A stretch of 64,000 nt of DNA. Source: Xiphydria camelus (Eukaryota; Arthropoda; Insecta; Hymenoptera; Xiphydriidae). The stretch covers positions 1 through 64,000 of the forward strand of contig CAVMBM010000001.1 in the NCBI GenBank assembly GCA_963678675.1, written 5' to 3'. Both the position numbers and the translations under genes were made by a program. The notes under the pieces are model-generated. The model made no database searches. It saw only the letters and a list, made by a program, of their open reading frames with translations, and was not told the origin of the DNA. Below, piece by piece: positions 1 through 10,851 of the stretch; within the stretch, counting starts at the first letter, position 1, and every line of letters begins with the position of its first letter.

Positions 1-334
1 TGCCCATCGCACTGGAGGACCTAAGTGTCAGGCTGAATAGCTGTCAAATACCCAGGACCTGCTGGACCTAAGAGAAAAAATGCTTAGGTAAACCTAAACA
101 GGAGCTTGGGCGCACAGGATCTGTGCGTCCAGCAGATAATAGAGTGGGTTACGGATATTGCGATAATATCCGAGCCTCACCATGTGCCCTCATCATCCCC
201 CTTGTGGATGAGTGACCGCACTGGTCTAGCGGCAATAACATAGCACGCCTTATCCCCTCTCCGTGTGTCCTCCAACACAGAGGATGGGGCTTTGTCGTTG
301 CCTCGTGTGGGAGAGTAGTCATATTTGCGTGCTA

Positions 335-715
335 TTTCTCGCCGAATCTACGTTTCGGAGAATACGAGATGGCGCTTGACGAGCTACGTTCTAAGGTCCT
401 TCGGCATCGAGGGTCTCCTCTCCTGATTGCCGGGGCTTCAATGGCAGGTCCCGGACTTGGAGATGTAGAGATACCAACACTCACGGGAAGAGAGTGTTGG
501 ATCTCATGATGGAACTTGAGATGCGTCTTGTCAACGTTGGGACGGTCCCCACATGCATTAGAGCAATGGGGTCTTCCATAGTCGATTTGATATGGTCGTC
601 GCTGGGGCTTTTCCGACGCGTCAGGGACTGGAAAGTTCTCGATGGAAAACACTTTGAGTCGCTCTCGGACCACCAGTACATCTCGTTTAACCCTCTCGGT
701 CACTGTGTGGTCAAT
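335..715 (+). pseudogene. R1-type apurinic-like endonuclease remnant
   Basis: From 494 the plus strand encodes a stretch with NVGTVPTC, GSSIVDLIW and SLSDHQYISF, which are typical of the C-terminal half of the EEP-type endonuclease of R1-clade LINEs. The SDH triplet is the conserved terminal catalytic motif. The upstream part (335-490) carries LDELRSK and LLIAGASMAG in another frame, so at least one frameshift separates them. The expected N of the GDFNA-like motif is not intact (GASMA). The N-terminal half of the domain is absent. This is a remnant outside the mirrored part of the window. Confidence 0.7.
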
Positions 716-919
716 TGACGACATAAGAATCTTAACTCCATTTATGCGGAATTGATTGCGTTTTGCCACATAAACACGATGTAGTCAACTGATGACATCC
801 CATTTGAAGTGCGTTAGTCACATTTAGCGAAAGATAAATTTTTCAAGCGAAGGGTTATAGCAGCTCCAGTGATCCAAAACCACTAATAAAATATTTTTTC
901 ACCCGATTAAAAAAAATTC

Positions 920-3138
920 GTGACTGAAAGGATTAAGCTAGTGCCAACGGGAGCTGCCGAGGCCAACGAGGAACCTCGCGTACCAAGGCAAAGCCTTGGC
1001 CCCAGGTGGTCTAAGCTGCATTTCGATGCCGACAAATTCAAGGCTGCCCTCTTGGTCGGTTTTTGGGCCGGTCTCCCATTTCAAGATACGACGCGGGCAC
1101 CGGTAGACGAATGGGCCAGAAAGATAATGTCATTAACCACAGAGGTATACGACTATGCGGCCTCTCGGGTCAAGGACACTCCGAGAAAGAGGCAAGTCTT
1201 CTGGTGGTCGCAGCAACTGGCGGTAATCAGAAGAATGTGCGTCTCGGCACGTTGCGCGCTGAAAAGGGCAAACCGGCGTCCACGGAGAGAACCCAACATG
1301 ATCGAGGCCTGCCGGCGCACCCTCCAGGAGAGCCGCAGAGCTCTGAGTAGTGGAATTCGGTGAGCCAGAGCGGTTGCCTGGACCCAACTCATCAAGGATG
1401 TGGAAGCCGACCCCTAGGGGAAGGGCAAAAAAAGTGGCCCTGGGACGGCTGAGATGCAGCACCCCCTCCACCACGGAGACACTACCTTTGGAGGAGGTCC
1501 ATAGAGTTCTGGACAATCTCTTCCCTAGGGTACCTTACAACGTGGCGGTGCGTCCGGTACGCAATAAGGTCCCTCCGGATGTAGGGGAAGAGGAGCCTTC
1601 TGTGACGTCAAGAGAGGCCATGAAGCCCTTAGGAAGAAGAGAGGGTGGGCTACTGCACCTGGTCCCAACGGCATCAGGGCCAACTGGTGGACCGTCACAG
1701 ATGAAACTCTGGACGAGCTCGCCTCTCTCTATGAGTGCTGTCTGCGTAGTGGTCGCTTTCCGAACCCTTGGAAAGTTGCCAACCTTGTGCTGATCCCCAG
1801 GGTTTTTGGAATAATGAGGAGAAGAAGTTCCGCCCAATTTGTCTTCTTGATGATCTGGGCAAAGGGCTGGAGCATCTCATTACAACCAAGATGCTTGAGG
1901 CCCTAGCCGACATGCCGGATAGTGGTCTCTCCGACCGCCAATATGGCTTCAGGGCGCAGCGCTCTACGATAAACGCGATGTTATACGTCAAGAGCTTTAC
2001 GGAAGCGACCCTCGGGGATGGTGATGTGGTGATTGCCGTTGCAATAGATGTGGCAAACGCCTTCAATATCTTACCGTGGGGTGGTATTATCGCGCAAATG
2101 CTGAACAAAGTCCTACCAAGGTACCTGGTAAATACGGTCAGAGATTACCTCCGGGAAAGATACGTACGCTTCCTGAGCGAGGATGACGCGGTCTACATGA
2201 GGGCGGTCAGGGCCGGAGTCCCGCAGGGATGGTCTTGGGGCCGCATCTGTGAAACCTCGCGTACGACTACGTATTGGAAGTTGACATCATGCCGAGTTGT
2301 TGTGTCGTCGCGTATACTGATGACACACTTGTGCTCGCTCGGGGTCGCACCCCCGACGAACAACAACCTTGGCATCCGTTCAGGTGGGGGCTGTCGTCTA
2401 TAGAATAAGAGAGCTTGGCCTCAAAATTTCGGCGGAAAAAATCACCGCCATGTTGTTTGATAGCTATGCTCATATGGAGGGAGGCCGAGTCCTTGTCGGT
2501 GGTGAACTTGCTGAGGTACACCACTCCATGAAATACCTCGGGGTGGTTTTTGATCGCACCCTGTCCTTTCGGCCCCACTTTGCGGCAGCTAAGGACAAGG
2601 CCGAAAAGGTGGTTAAAGCGCACTGGGGTTTACTTCCCAACCTTCGTGGCCCTAGCGAAGTGAAGCGACGTCTTTATGCAAATATCATAAACTTGGTCAT
2701 TCTTTATGGCGCCCCAGTGTGGAGCAATAGGCTCAGCACATATGTTAGTTACAGAAGACCGTTGCTAGCAGTTCAGCGTAGAATAGCCTTGCGTGTAATC
2801 TGTGCTTATCGCACACTGTCACTGGAGGCCGCCTTACTGATGGCCAGGATTACGCCAATCCATCTATTGGCCGAATGTCATAGGTGGACGTTCGAGAGGA
2901 CTAAAGACCTCCGTGAACGAGGCGAGACGAAAACGAATAATTTTAGGGCTGTTCGACGGGCTGCCAAAGCCGTCACAAGGATACAGTGGAGGATTCTCCT
3001 GCAAGACGACAGGCTTCCAGGCGAGAGAGTGAGAAATGCCATTCTGCCGGTCTTTGACCGGTGGATGGATAGGAGGCATGGTCATGTTAGCTTCCAACTC
3101 ACCCAGTTACTAGGTGGACATGGGTGCTTCGGAGAATA
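920..3138 (+). pseudogene. R1-type reverse transcriptase, frameshifted (left copy)
   Basis: Degenerate pol ORF. 920-1340 is the linker between endonuclease and RT (FWWSQQLAVIRR). From 1768 the RT blocks follow in order: RPICLLDDLGKGLEHL, QYGFRAQRSTINAM, AVAIDVANAFNILPW (motif A aspartate) and GVPQGW (motif B). The frame then breaks near 2230. The catalytic box near 2320 reads YTDD rather than the usual YADD. 2369-3138 is an open 257-codon stretch of thumb and C-terminal domain (KYLGVVFDRTLSF, LYGAPVWSN). The domain order and the later CHHC segment point to the R1 clade. It cannot be translated in one frame, so it is a pseudogene. Confidence 0.85.
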
Positions 3139-3373
3139 CTGCCCAATAATGGAGAAAGGCAGTAACTAGTAAAACAAATCGAAGTGCGTTTTTTGATACC
3201 ATTGAATATCTTGAATTATTTTGTACCCAAATTTTGTACCCTTTTTTAGTGTTAAAGCTAGGTTTTATTAGTAATCTGTCTTGGAAACCCTTCGGCTAAA
3301 GGCATCGAAATTAAAGTTGATTTTCCACAAATTTGTCGGTTAGCAGTTACTGCCTTTCTCCATAGTTGGGCAG
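3139..3373. mobile_element. 235-bp MITE inserted in the R1 element (left)
   Basis: Terminal inverted repeats start CTGCCCAATAATGGAGAAAG and end in its near-complement (CTTTCTCCATAGTTGGGCAG), with target duplication AATA at 3135-3138 and 3374-3377. It interrupts the R1 C-terminus between codons for GEY and the downstream RIGKEVS. It is also present in the right arm (62644-62878), so it predates the duplication. Confidence 0.85.
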
Positions 3374-3652
3374 AATACCTCTATCGCATTGGGAAAGAGG
3401 TATCTCCCCGCTGCCATCATTGTGAGGCAGACTTCGACTCCACGGAGTACACGCTTAGGGAGTGCATAGCGTGGGAGCCTGAAAGGGAAGCCTTATGCAG
3501 AATAGTCGATAATGATCTTGGATGAGACAGCATACTACCTCGTATGCTTGACGAAAGGGAGGCGTGGGCTGCTGCCGTCCATTTCGCCAAGACTGTCCTC
3601 ACCAGGAAGAAAGTGGTTGCGAGGGAAGAGAGGCGGTTGGTCGTGGTCGATA
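3374..3652 (+). pseudogene. R1 C-terminal zinc-knuckle segment
   Basis: Continuation of the R1 pol after the MITE. It encodes CHHCEADFDSTEYTLREC, the CCHC-like motif that closes R1-clade pol proteins, then WEPEREAL, with an in-frame stop soon after. The mirror copy is at about 62365-62643 on the minus strand. Confidence 0.75.
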
Positions 3653-3653
3653 G

Positions 3654-3669
3654 CCCCCCCCCCCCCCCC
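3654..3669 (+). repeat. Poly-C tract (16 bp)
   Basis: Uninterrupted run of 16 C. The mirror tract (62344-62363) is 20 G, which accounts for the 4-bp change in mirror sum from 66017 to 66013. Homopolymers of this length are also where sequencing error is likely. Confidence 0.9.
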
Positions 3670-4113
3670 GTATAACCAGGACGAAGAGTATACTTTATAC
3701 AATGATAGCCCTTTTCAGGACCGTGATAGTGATCTCCCCCCCTTAGGGCCGCCACGCACACGCATGCTAGTTGGTCGTTTTGCTTGTACAGTTTTAAGTC
3801 GTAATGCAAGACGGAGTGTGCGTGGTATTAAGTCGTCCGTCTTATTAGTTGCGTACCGTCAATTGCTTGGCATGAACGAAATCAACTGAGGTTTGATTTT
3901 TCGTGCGTGTTCCGTCTTCCTTGCGACGAAAACGGTGAGTCTGGGAGTGCGGTAGATTTGCATTAAGTCTTTTAGTTAGCCCAAAATGTCTGATTTACGA
4001 TTATTGTCGCGTGAATTTTCTTTTAATACGTGGTGTAGTGTTTAAGTTGGTAGCGCCTGAATGAGTGAGAAGACTAGAGAGAGAAGCGAGAGAGAGTGAG
4101 AGTGCGCGCGAAT

Positions 4114-4539
4114 CTAGGGAGTAGAAAGAAGGAGACATGGCGTTAGGAGAACGACCGAGTTCACAGGAAACTGGCACGTGCCCGACCGGTGTGAGATGTA
4201 AATGAATAAAGGAAGACCAGTCACTGTGTTGAAAGAGTTGTTTCCTCCACGAGCCCTCGATACAACACGTAGAGAGAGTGTTATAATTTTAAGTAATTCA
4301 TTGTAGGTTTCTTGATCCATGCGTAAATAATTAAACCAGTCTTGAGGTTCTAGCTTAAGTTCTTTTAACAAATTAATATGTGTGAACTCTCTCAATAGCA
4401 ACCATTTCTTTGACCATTTTTTTATCTGCTTTCTCTTCTTTTTATATTTAACATTAATAGAACAAATAAATAATGTTTCATTATGTATGTTACAAAAGGG
4501 GATTATTATTGCCAACTTATTCCGAATATAACTTTGCAA
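4114..4539 (-). pseudogene. Harbinger transposase N-terminal fragment (left)
   Basis: A 141-residue ORF inside Harbinger element 1. The central part (KKWLLLREFTHINLLKELKL, then FNYLRMDQETYNELL) matches the arrangement at the N-terminus of Harbinger-type nucleases: a basic W-rich start, then LR(M/L)(D/S)xETxxELL before the catalytic domain. The DDE catalytic region is missing, so the ORF could at most make a truncated protein. In the right arm one A fewer in a homopolymer breaks the frame, leaving only 61612-61899 open. That suggests no selection on it. Confidence 0.7.
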
Positions 4540-4928
4540 AAAAACATTTCAATTTTTTCAAAACTAATCTAAAATATTGAAAACGTCATGTCCTCTGGCT
4601 GTCACCATTGAAGCCAAATAAAATGTTATAATGATAAAAAGCCATATTTATGAAAATCAAGCCTAACTTTTATTTTCTTTATTTAGTATTGTCATTGTGT
4701 TTTGCATTTTTCATCAATAAAATTAAGAAAACGTCATTCGTCTGGATGCATTTTTTAAAGAAATCTCTTTAAAATGCAACAAAATTAAAAATTCAATGTC
4801 TTCCAAACGAAAGACTTATCTGTGGGCTGCTCTGTGTTCCGTCTTGCAGTACAAGTAAAACGACAAACTAGCATGTGTATCTGTGGCGGCCCCTAGTGTT
4901 CCGTCTTGCATTACAACTTAAAACTGTA

Positions 4929-5139
4929 CCACCCGTGCTCACGGATTCTGTCGCTGGTGACTTTTTTTAAATGTTATTTTTAGACGTACTAACCAATGAA
5001 CAATAAATTCTCATGCCCTCATTAGCTACGGTGGTGTCTACTCTCATTAATGAAAGCATGAGGATTATTAATCATTGGTTAGTACGTTTAAAAATGACAT
5101 TTAAAAAATGTCACCAGCGACAGAATCCGTGAACACGGG
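4929..5139. mobile_element. MITE family B copy, 211 bp
   Basis: Hairpin element with inverted ends containing CACGGATTCTGTCGCTGGTG and its complement, flanked by TA on both sides (4927-4928, 5140-5141). Other copies: 14133-14342, 29495-29707, 55869-56078 and 60884-61085. It inserted inside the terminal region of Harbinger element 1. Confidence 0.85.
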
Positions 5140-5187
5140 TATACAAGCAAAACGACCAGCTAGCATGCGTGTCTCTGGCGGCCCTTA

Positions 5188-6279
5188 GGGCCGGTTTATC
5201 AGTGCGCAGTTAAATCTGCCAGCTTAATAGCTGGCAGTTAACTCTAACTGTCAGTCAAAGGTTCTGTTACAGTAACAAGTGTTTATCCTGCCTTCAATTA
5301 GCTAGCAGTTAAACTGCCGCCAGCTACATAAAATGAAAGTTTGGCAACACAGTTCCTTCCGTAAAACGCACCAACGGAAATGAATGGGTGCGTTCAGCAG
5401 ATATCGCTCCTTGGGAGCACTCGACGGTCATTGGTTGAAATTGAACATTTAGCCAATGACCATAGAAAATCACTCAAGTCGTTGGTGAGCCGGCAATACT
5501 TGACATATCGAGTCATAACCTCAATTACAGCGTCTGCGAGCTGTCAGTTCGACTCGCGTGTGATTTTTTGGTTAAGAAGCCGTCAGCGTTTAACGTTAAC
5601 GCGTGTTATTAATTAAAACATTCGGGGCAAGATCTTTGATTGATGCTGAAGATTTACTGATATTCAATAAGTCACCAACAGTTATTAAAAAATTTCCCGT
5701 TGCATAATACCTTAGAGTTAGAAGCAACTGATTCATAGGGGTGATCGAATGGTTCCTAATAAAAGCATAAACATGTTACATAATTTCAAAAATTGTTATT
5801 TTGATAGCTATCTACTTACCAGTCAGTGGGAGATTCAATCAAATGTTCAATTTGCTCAAGAACTAGTAGCACTGTATTTTTCGATAGTCGAAATCTCCTA
5901 TGAAATTCGACATCATCCAGTTCTTCTAAAAGGTTATTTCTTTCCTTAATTATATAAGGTCTTCTCTCATATTCAAAAAAATCCAACAAGTCCTCGTCCT
6001 CATCACTAATGTCGATTTCTTCAAAATGCATTTTAATTCTTATTATTTCAAACACAACAACCTAACCTTAGTTTCTGTTGCTGTTTCTTTGCTACCATTT
6101 AGGTATATCCGCCAGTTATTTCCTTAACAGGCAAAGAAAGCGCCTGTTAAAATAGCCGAGATATTAGCTTACAGTTTATCTAACCCAGGACATTGATAAA
6201 CAGTTTGACGTTATTTTGACCTACAGCTATAACTTGACCAACAGTTAAAGTAGATAACGGTGCACTGATAAACCGGCCC
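5188..6279. mobile_element. PIF/Harbinger-type element 2 (left only)
   Basis: 1092 bp with ends GGGCCGGTTTATCAGTGC and its near-perfect complement GCACTGATAAACCGGCCC, TSD TTA (5185-5187 and 6280-6282). It sits directly in the TTA duplication of element 1, so two Harbinger elements abut with one shared TTA. Encodes a transposase N-terminal fragment. The right arm has no counterpart. Confidence 0.85.
5816..6055 (-). pseudogene. Harbinger transposase N-terminal fragment
   Basis: 79-residue ORF. The run RRPYIIKERNNLLEELDDVE, then FHRRFRLSKNTVLLVLEQIE, is the hallmark N-terminus of insect Harbinger nucleases (an acidic start, a basic block, then FxxRFRLSKxTV). The DDE domain is missing, so this is a non-autonomous remnant. 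The same organisation appears in the element at 43104-44006. Confidence 0.8.
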
Positions 6280-6282
6280 TTA

Positions 6283-6555
6283 GAGGCACAAGGCAGTGGG
6301 GCAATGTCCCAGTAGTGGTGGCCCTTGTAGGTTTTCTCCCCCCCCCCCATATTTTGTTCTTCCACCCCTCCCTTCCCTTCCTCCTCTCCCCCCCTTTTAT
6401 TCCACCCCTTCCTTTCTTTTCCTTCTTTCCCTGGCCCTTTGCTGTCAGATGACAGACTTCTTTTCTCTGGAGTGTCTTTGAAGTTTGGCTGCCATATCCC
6501 TCTGTATTGCCGCCTGTTTTTACGTGGAGTCCAGATATTTAACCTTCTTCAATGG
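6283..6555. other. Pyrimidine-rich intergenic DNA
   Basis: 6337-6440 is strongly C/T-rich with several C homopolymers. No gene is visible. It may be a decayed 3' part of the R1 element or simple sequence. Confidence 0.6.
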
Positions 6556-6866
6556 TTAACATCTGGCTTAGTGGTCGAGCACCATACCTCTTGTGTGGTG
6601 TCTCGCTCCTATGTAGTCGCGGGCGTAACTAGGAGAGCGACGAGCTCAAACCCTGGGGTCTCTTGCAGTGAAACCTTTATTGGTGGATACTAGGACCCCC
6701 ATTTAAAGGGTTGATGAGGCTGGAGGTAGGTTTAGTGGGTAGGGAGCCCCCGCATTGCACTATGGAATCATACCATAGCGAGGATCACTCGAGCCCCACA
6801 CTACCTCGGGTCTAGCCCACCCGAGGTGTGCGTAAAAAGCATTCCCCCTCCTTAAAAAAAAAAAAG
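6556..6866 (+). mobile_element. tRNA-derived SINE
   Basis: Contains an A-box-like TGGCTTAGTGGTCGAGC near 6571 and a B-box-like GAGCTCAAACCCTGGG near 6642, spaced as in a pol III promoter. A tRNA-unrelated body follows and ends in an A-run (6855-6866). It lies in the part of the left arm absent from the right. Confidence 0.65.
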
Positions 6867-7339
6867 TATAAATAATAATTTTGACGGAAATGCAGAAAAC
6901 CGTCCTTACTATGTAAGAACTACGACGTAATTGGAAGTTACTAATTTTGTTGTAATTGCAGTTCTCAAGTTTTTGTGTGTATAATGAAATAGATAGCATC
7001 AGTCAAATCTTCGAAAACACATACAAAATAAAGTTTGGACTAGAAGTTTCAAAACTGTTTATTAAGACTTAATTTGTCGAAAATAATGCAACAGATTTTT
7101 TTAATGCGATTTCTGAAGAATTATTATTTTCTCACTTACGTTATTGTTCTTCTGAAGAAGCGATGTAGATAAAAAAATTCTTGGTTTAAAAATAATTAAT
7201 TTAAGAAGTAATTAATTCTCTCGGTATATCACGGAGTTAAATTTTACTGAAAATTTCAACATTATGGACAGTTCTTATAGAATGAAGTAAACAAAGTGAA
7301 GGAGAAGAGTTAATAGTTGAAGTAGAAAAGAGTTATTTT

Positions 7340-7391
7340 CTAAATTGGAAAGTTGCGGGTTCAAGTCCCGCCGGGTTCTCTTTTTTTTTTC
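7340..7391 (+). pseudogene. Truncated tRNA-like 3' half
   Basis: GCGGGTTCAAGTCCCGC forms a perfect T-arm with a consensus B box, followed by CGGGTTCTC and a T-run. No matching 5' acceptor or D-arm is visible upstream, so it is a truncated tRNA or SINE piece rather than a gene. Confidence 0.4.
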
Positions 7392-8659
7392 TCAATATTG
7401 TTGTAATATTAAAAAACTAATGTTAACCCTTCTGGGGTCGCGTGATGAGGGCGGCCCCGCACTTTTTTCTTTAAATCGTTATAATTGGGTTGTATCACAT
7501 ATTTTTGTACATCATAAATGGATTGAGCACGTAAAAAAGTTGGGACGTGTTTTTTTATTTTTTTTTCCTGACGCGAAATTAAGCCGTGAAAGATTAATAA
7601 AGTTTGCGCTAAACTCCGCTCACTTGAAACAGCCGGTTGAGCCGCACGCCACACCGTGACGTCACTAGCCATATAACGGTTCGCCTGCGCGCCTTCTAGT
7701 ACAGTAGACGGGCCGAGAAAATCAACTTTGTTGTCCACTTTTCTTTACAAGTGTCCGAGTTTTTGTTTCTGATGTGATTTCAATATTTCATTACCTTTAA
7801 AACAAAACAAAAATCATCGAAAAATATCAATTTTTAGTGAAGTTAGAGGAGCGCGCGGGCGCTACGGCGCGTATTTATGTTCAAAATGCGATATCTCGAG
7901 AACCACACACACATTCATCGTAACAAAATGAGATAAAAACCAATCGTTTCGGCTTGAAATTCTCTACATTTTTTCTGGAGTATATCTCGACAACCTCAAT
8001 AGTTTTCGAGATATTTAACCCTAGATAGCTAACCTTCCTATAATATAAAGGAAGGTTAGCTACCCAGGTAGCAAGCTGACGTAAACTTGACGTCACTTTT
8101 AGGGCATATTTCGTCGGCGACGTCATTCTACCAAAAAATGACGTTTTAATGTCGTCATTCAAGAAACGTCTTTAAGACGCCTTAAATATGACGTTAAAAA
8201 GACGTTACTTTTACGTCGTAATAAAATTTTAAAATAACTACTTATTATACAATATACATTGAATATTTTTATATTTTTTTATAATGTATAATATAAAAAT
8301 ATTTGTATAGTGTGGTCTACTTTAATTCTCGATTCTTATATCTCTGTACCATTTTACCAGTACGTTTTTTTTTTTAATAAATAAAAGTAAGATTTTTTAT
8401 ATTGCGGTCGTTTCTATAAACATTCATATAATTATTTATTTATTAATATCAATTTGCGTCTATGCAAGAATATTTATCAAAAGATGCAATCATAAATTTA
8501 GAAAAATGTTGAGAAAAGAATAATACAATTATAAAATCTTATTTATTTAAGCTCTTTCTTATTGACTGGAAAAGCAACATACATTTATTCATCAAACTTC
8601 ATATGAACACCAATAGTAATACTTAACACCACAGGAGCGTGCAGCAGATGAGGACTCGA

Positions 8660-8745
8660 AAACACCGACCGATCGACGAAGTTAAGCAGCAAAAAGTGCG
8701 GACAGTAGTTGGATGGGTGACCGCTCACGATGAAAAGATTACGTC
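8660..8745 (+). pseudogene. 5S rRNA-like segment inside transposon
   Basis: The words GATCGACGAAGTTAAGCAGC and GTAGTTGGATGGGTGACCGC, in that order and spacing, match the conserved internal control region of 5S rRNA (A box, intermediate element, C box). The flanks diverge from 5S and there is no 3' terminator T-run at the right place. It is therefore a 5S-derived relic or promoter module carried by the transposon, not a functional 5S gene. Confidence 0.65.
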
Positions 8746-8845
8746 AGCCCTAACCTTTCAGAGCCGTCATTTTTTACACAATCACGTTATATTTTTCGTT
8801 ATCTGCCGTCAGAGCTGACCTTCAAAAACCGTCATTTTGACGTTA

Positions 8846-10851
8846 CCCTTGTCGAAAACTACTACAGCGGACTGAACACTACAGTGGTCAGTAGTGGTTT
8901 CTACAATAGTGGTCAGTAGTGGTATACAGTGGTGAATAGTGGTCAGTAGTGGTATACAGTGGCGAATAGTGGCACGCAGTGGTACGTAGTGGTAAGAAGT
9001 GGTAAGTAGTGCACATGTAATGGTTATACTATTTTTTTTATTGAATCATATAAAAAGGGTACAAAATTTAAATTATACGATGGATGTATCACTTCGGCTC
9101 CCGAAAACTCTGTAATCACGCGAATTGAAGAAAGGTATAATACCTACCTAGATAAATTTAAATGTTACTTATAGAAGACAATGCAATGGTAGATGACTTC
9201 TTCAGTTGATATTATTGGATACCGTTGAGATTCTCGCGATTGTAGACCCGCGTGCTTAAATTTTAAATTTAAACTTGCATTTTCTAGTAAAAGAGCGAAG
9301 GGAGAACAAAATTTTCCCGACGTTTCTATGAGCTTCTATCCTCCTATTAAAGGAACTATAATCTAAAATGTGTCGCGCGAAATTACCTAGCAGGGAAAGA
9401 CTCATTTATAAAAAAAGAAGAGAGATCTATAAATTTTGATTCTCTCCAGAGCTTTGACTCAGATAAAATTATAATCATGATTCAATCTCACGCATGGAGA
9501 AAGCAAGGCTACAATACCCGTTCCTCGGAGCACCGTCCGACGCGAATGCTGCGACACAGAGAAATTGAGCGTCATCGAGTTCTTAATCTAGAACGAATCA
9601 TCGAGCGTCAACGTCGCGGTGGAATTTCTTCTGTCCGGCGATTGCATTGCGATATATCGTTTCCGCGTAAGATCTCTTGAAGGTCGTTGCAAGGGCTATT
9701 TTCGAGTTTGGCTCGCAAAGGTCTCTCACCCGGCGATCTGAAAAACACGTTTAAAAGCCCACTGTGAACAAAATCAATCCTTCGCAGCCACGACATTCTG
9801 ACAATGCGAAACTCCTCTTTGTTCCTGGCGAATTCAAAGTTTACCGCGATAAAATTGTTTAATCATACCTTGCGACGAGTTTCAATTTGACTTTGTCGAT
9901 GTCTTTCAGTATATCGCCCATTAATTTCTGGGAGATCAGTGGCGGTTTATGCCGATCGACGAACTTGTAGTCTTGTAAACTAGCTCTCCTTGCGATGTGA
10001 GGAGTCGTCGGAGGTGGCAGAGGTGGCGGCATATAATAATAACTAATTAAAAGTTTTAACATTACGATCAAAACGATTACTTACAGTAATTAGCATTGAT
10101 CCCAAAGCAAGAAATCTTAAAGTTGGCAATAATTTCGTTGCTGGCTGAATTGCTGCATTTCTTTGCGACCTCGGTGCAATGCGATGTCGTATTTGTCCCA
10201 ATAATCTCTGGCCGATTTTGTTTTTCCAAACGAAATCGAGTGAAGAATTCTACATCATTGTAAGTATTCTTCGAAAAAGTCAACTCTGGAATAGTTTTGT
10301 ATTAGATATTGATTATAAATTAATAGGTATAGGTATCTTTTATTTACTTACCGGGCACGTATTTTCTTCGGATTTCTCATTCTTGGTAATACGTCAATAT
10401 CTTCATCAAATGATGATTCAAAAACTGGTTTATCAAATAACTCCATTTCAAAATTAATAACAATTTACCACAACGGTCAGGTTATGACTATGTCACGAAG
10501 AATATAGACACAAACAAAAAGTTAGGTTATACAGAGGATAGATAGCTTATCCCACGATGAAACTGCCGGATAAGTTATGTCTGCATTTATTCCAAAGTTT
10601 ATGCTATTCCAGACTTATACCATACTTGTAAAACGCTTGCGTACTGGTTATATTCTCAGTATAGCGCTATACCGCGTTTATACCGTGTTGGTAAAACCGG
10701 CCCTAAATATCACTTTTGGATCACTGCTCACCACCATTGAACCACTACTGACCATCATTGAACCACTGCTCACCACTATTGTGCCACTACTCAGGTTTTC
10801 AGTAGTGGTTGAAAATATTCCGTAGTGTTCTGTAGTGGTTTTCGACACGGG
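8846..10851. mobile_element. 2-kb element with AGTGGT subterminal repeats
   Basis: Ends CCCTTGTCGAAAACTACTAC and, inverted, GTAGTGGTTTTCGACACGGG, flanked by TA (8844-8845, 10852-10853). Immediately inside the left end lie about ten copies of AGTGG(T/C)-type units (8880-9010). The complement ACCACT/GAACCACTAC units sit inside the right end (10730-10830). The interior holds Harbinger-derived pieces. 9060-9850 has no recognised gene. Confidence 0.75.
10077..10283 (-). pseudogene. Harbinger transposase N-terminal fragment
   Basis: 68-residue ORF with NDVEFFTRFRLEKQ, which matches the FxxRFRLxK block of Harbinger nucleases, and later NEIIANFKISCFGINANY, which resembles the following helical segment. 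The catalytic domain is missing. A Harbinger-like end (GGGCCGGTTTTACCAACACG, inverted, 10684-10706, followed by TAA) lies nearby. No matching left end was found, so the element is truncated. Confidence 0.6.

Larger units (their letters stand above)
1..3743 (+). mobile_element. Decayed R1-clade non-LTR retrotransposon (left)
   Basis: Order and motifs fit an R1-type LINE. A possible ORF1 tail (2-40, ending HRTGGPKCQAE then stop) resembles the end of a gag zinc knuckle. After it come an endonuclease remnant (335-715), a linker (920-1340), reverse transcriptase (about 1350-2400), a C-terminal domain (2400-3138) and the terminal zinc-knuckle region (3374-3652). Frames shift repeatedly, so it is not functional. 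A 235-bp MITE splits the C-terminus at 3139. A poly-C tract and a Harbinger insertion at 3747 bound it on the right. I do not see the 5' end. 41-334 and 716-919 hold no recognisable coding sequence and are presumably decayed or inserted DNA. Confidence 0.8.
3747..5184. mobile_element. PIF/Harbinger-type element 1 (left)
   Basis: Ends GGGCCGCCACGCACACGCAT and, inverted, GCGTGTCTCTGGCGGCCC, flanked by the 3-bp duplication TTA (3744-3746 and 5185-5187). That size and sequence fit PIF/Harbinger. An internal near-duplicate of the right end lies at 4850-4908. It carries a transposase N-terminal ORF on the minus strand and a TA-inserted MITE (4929-5139). Mirror element: about 61087-62266. Confidence 0.8.

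Noticed and set aside
332..769. 145-codon minus-strand ORF
   Set aside because: Antisense to the R1 endonuclease remnant, which has recognisable motifs on the plus strand.
6340..6440. Pyrimidine tract as a splice or regulatory signal
   Set aside because: Low-complexity DNA between transposons, no adjacent exon.
8660..8745. Functional 5S rRNA gene
   Set aside because: Only the internal control region is similar. Ends and terminator are missing.
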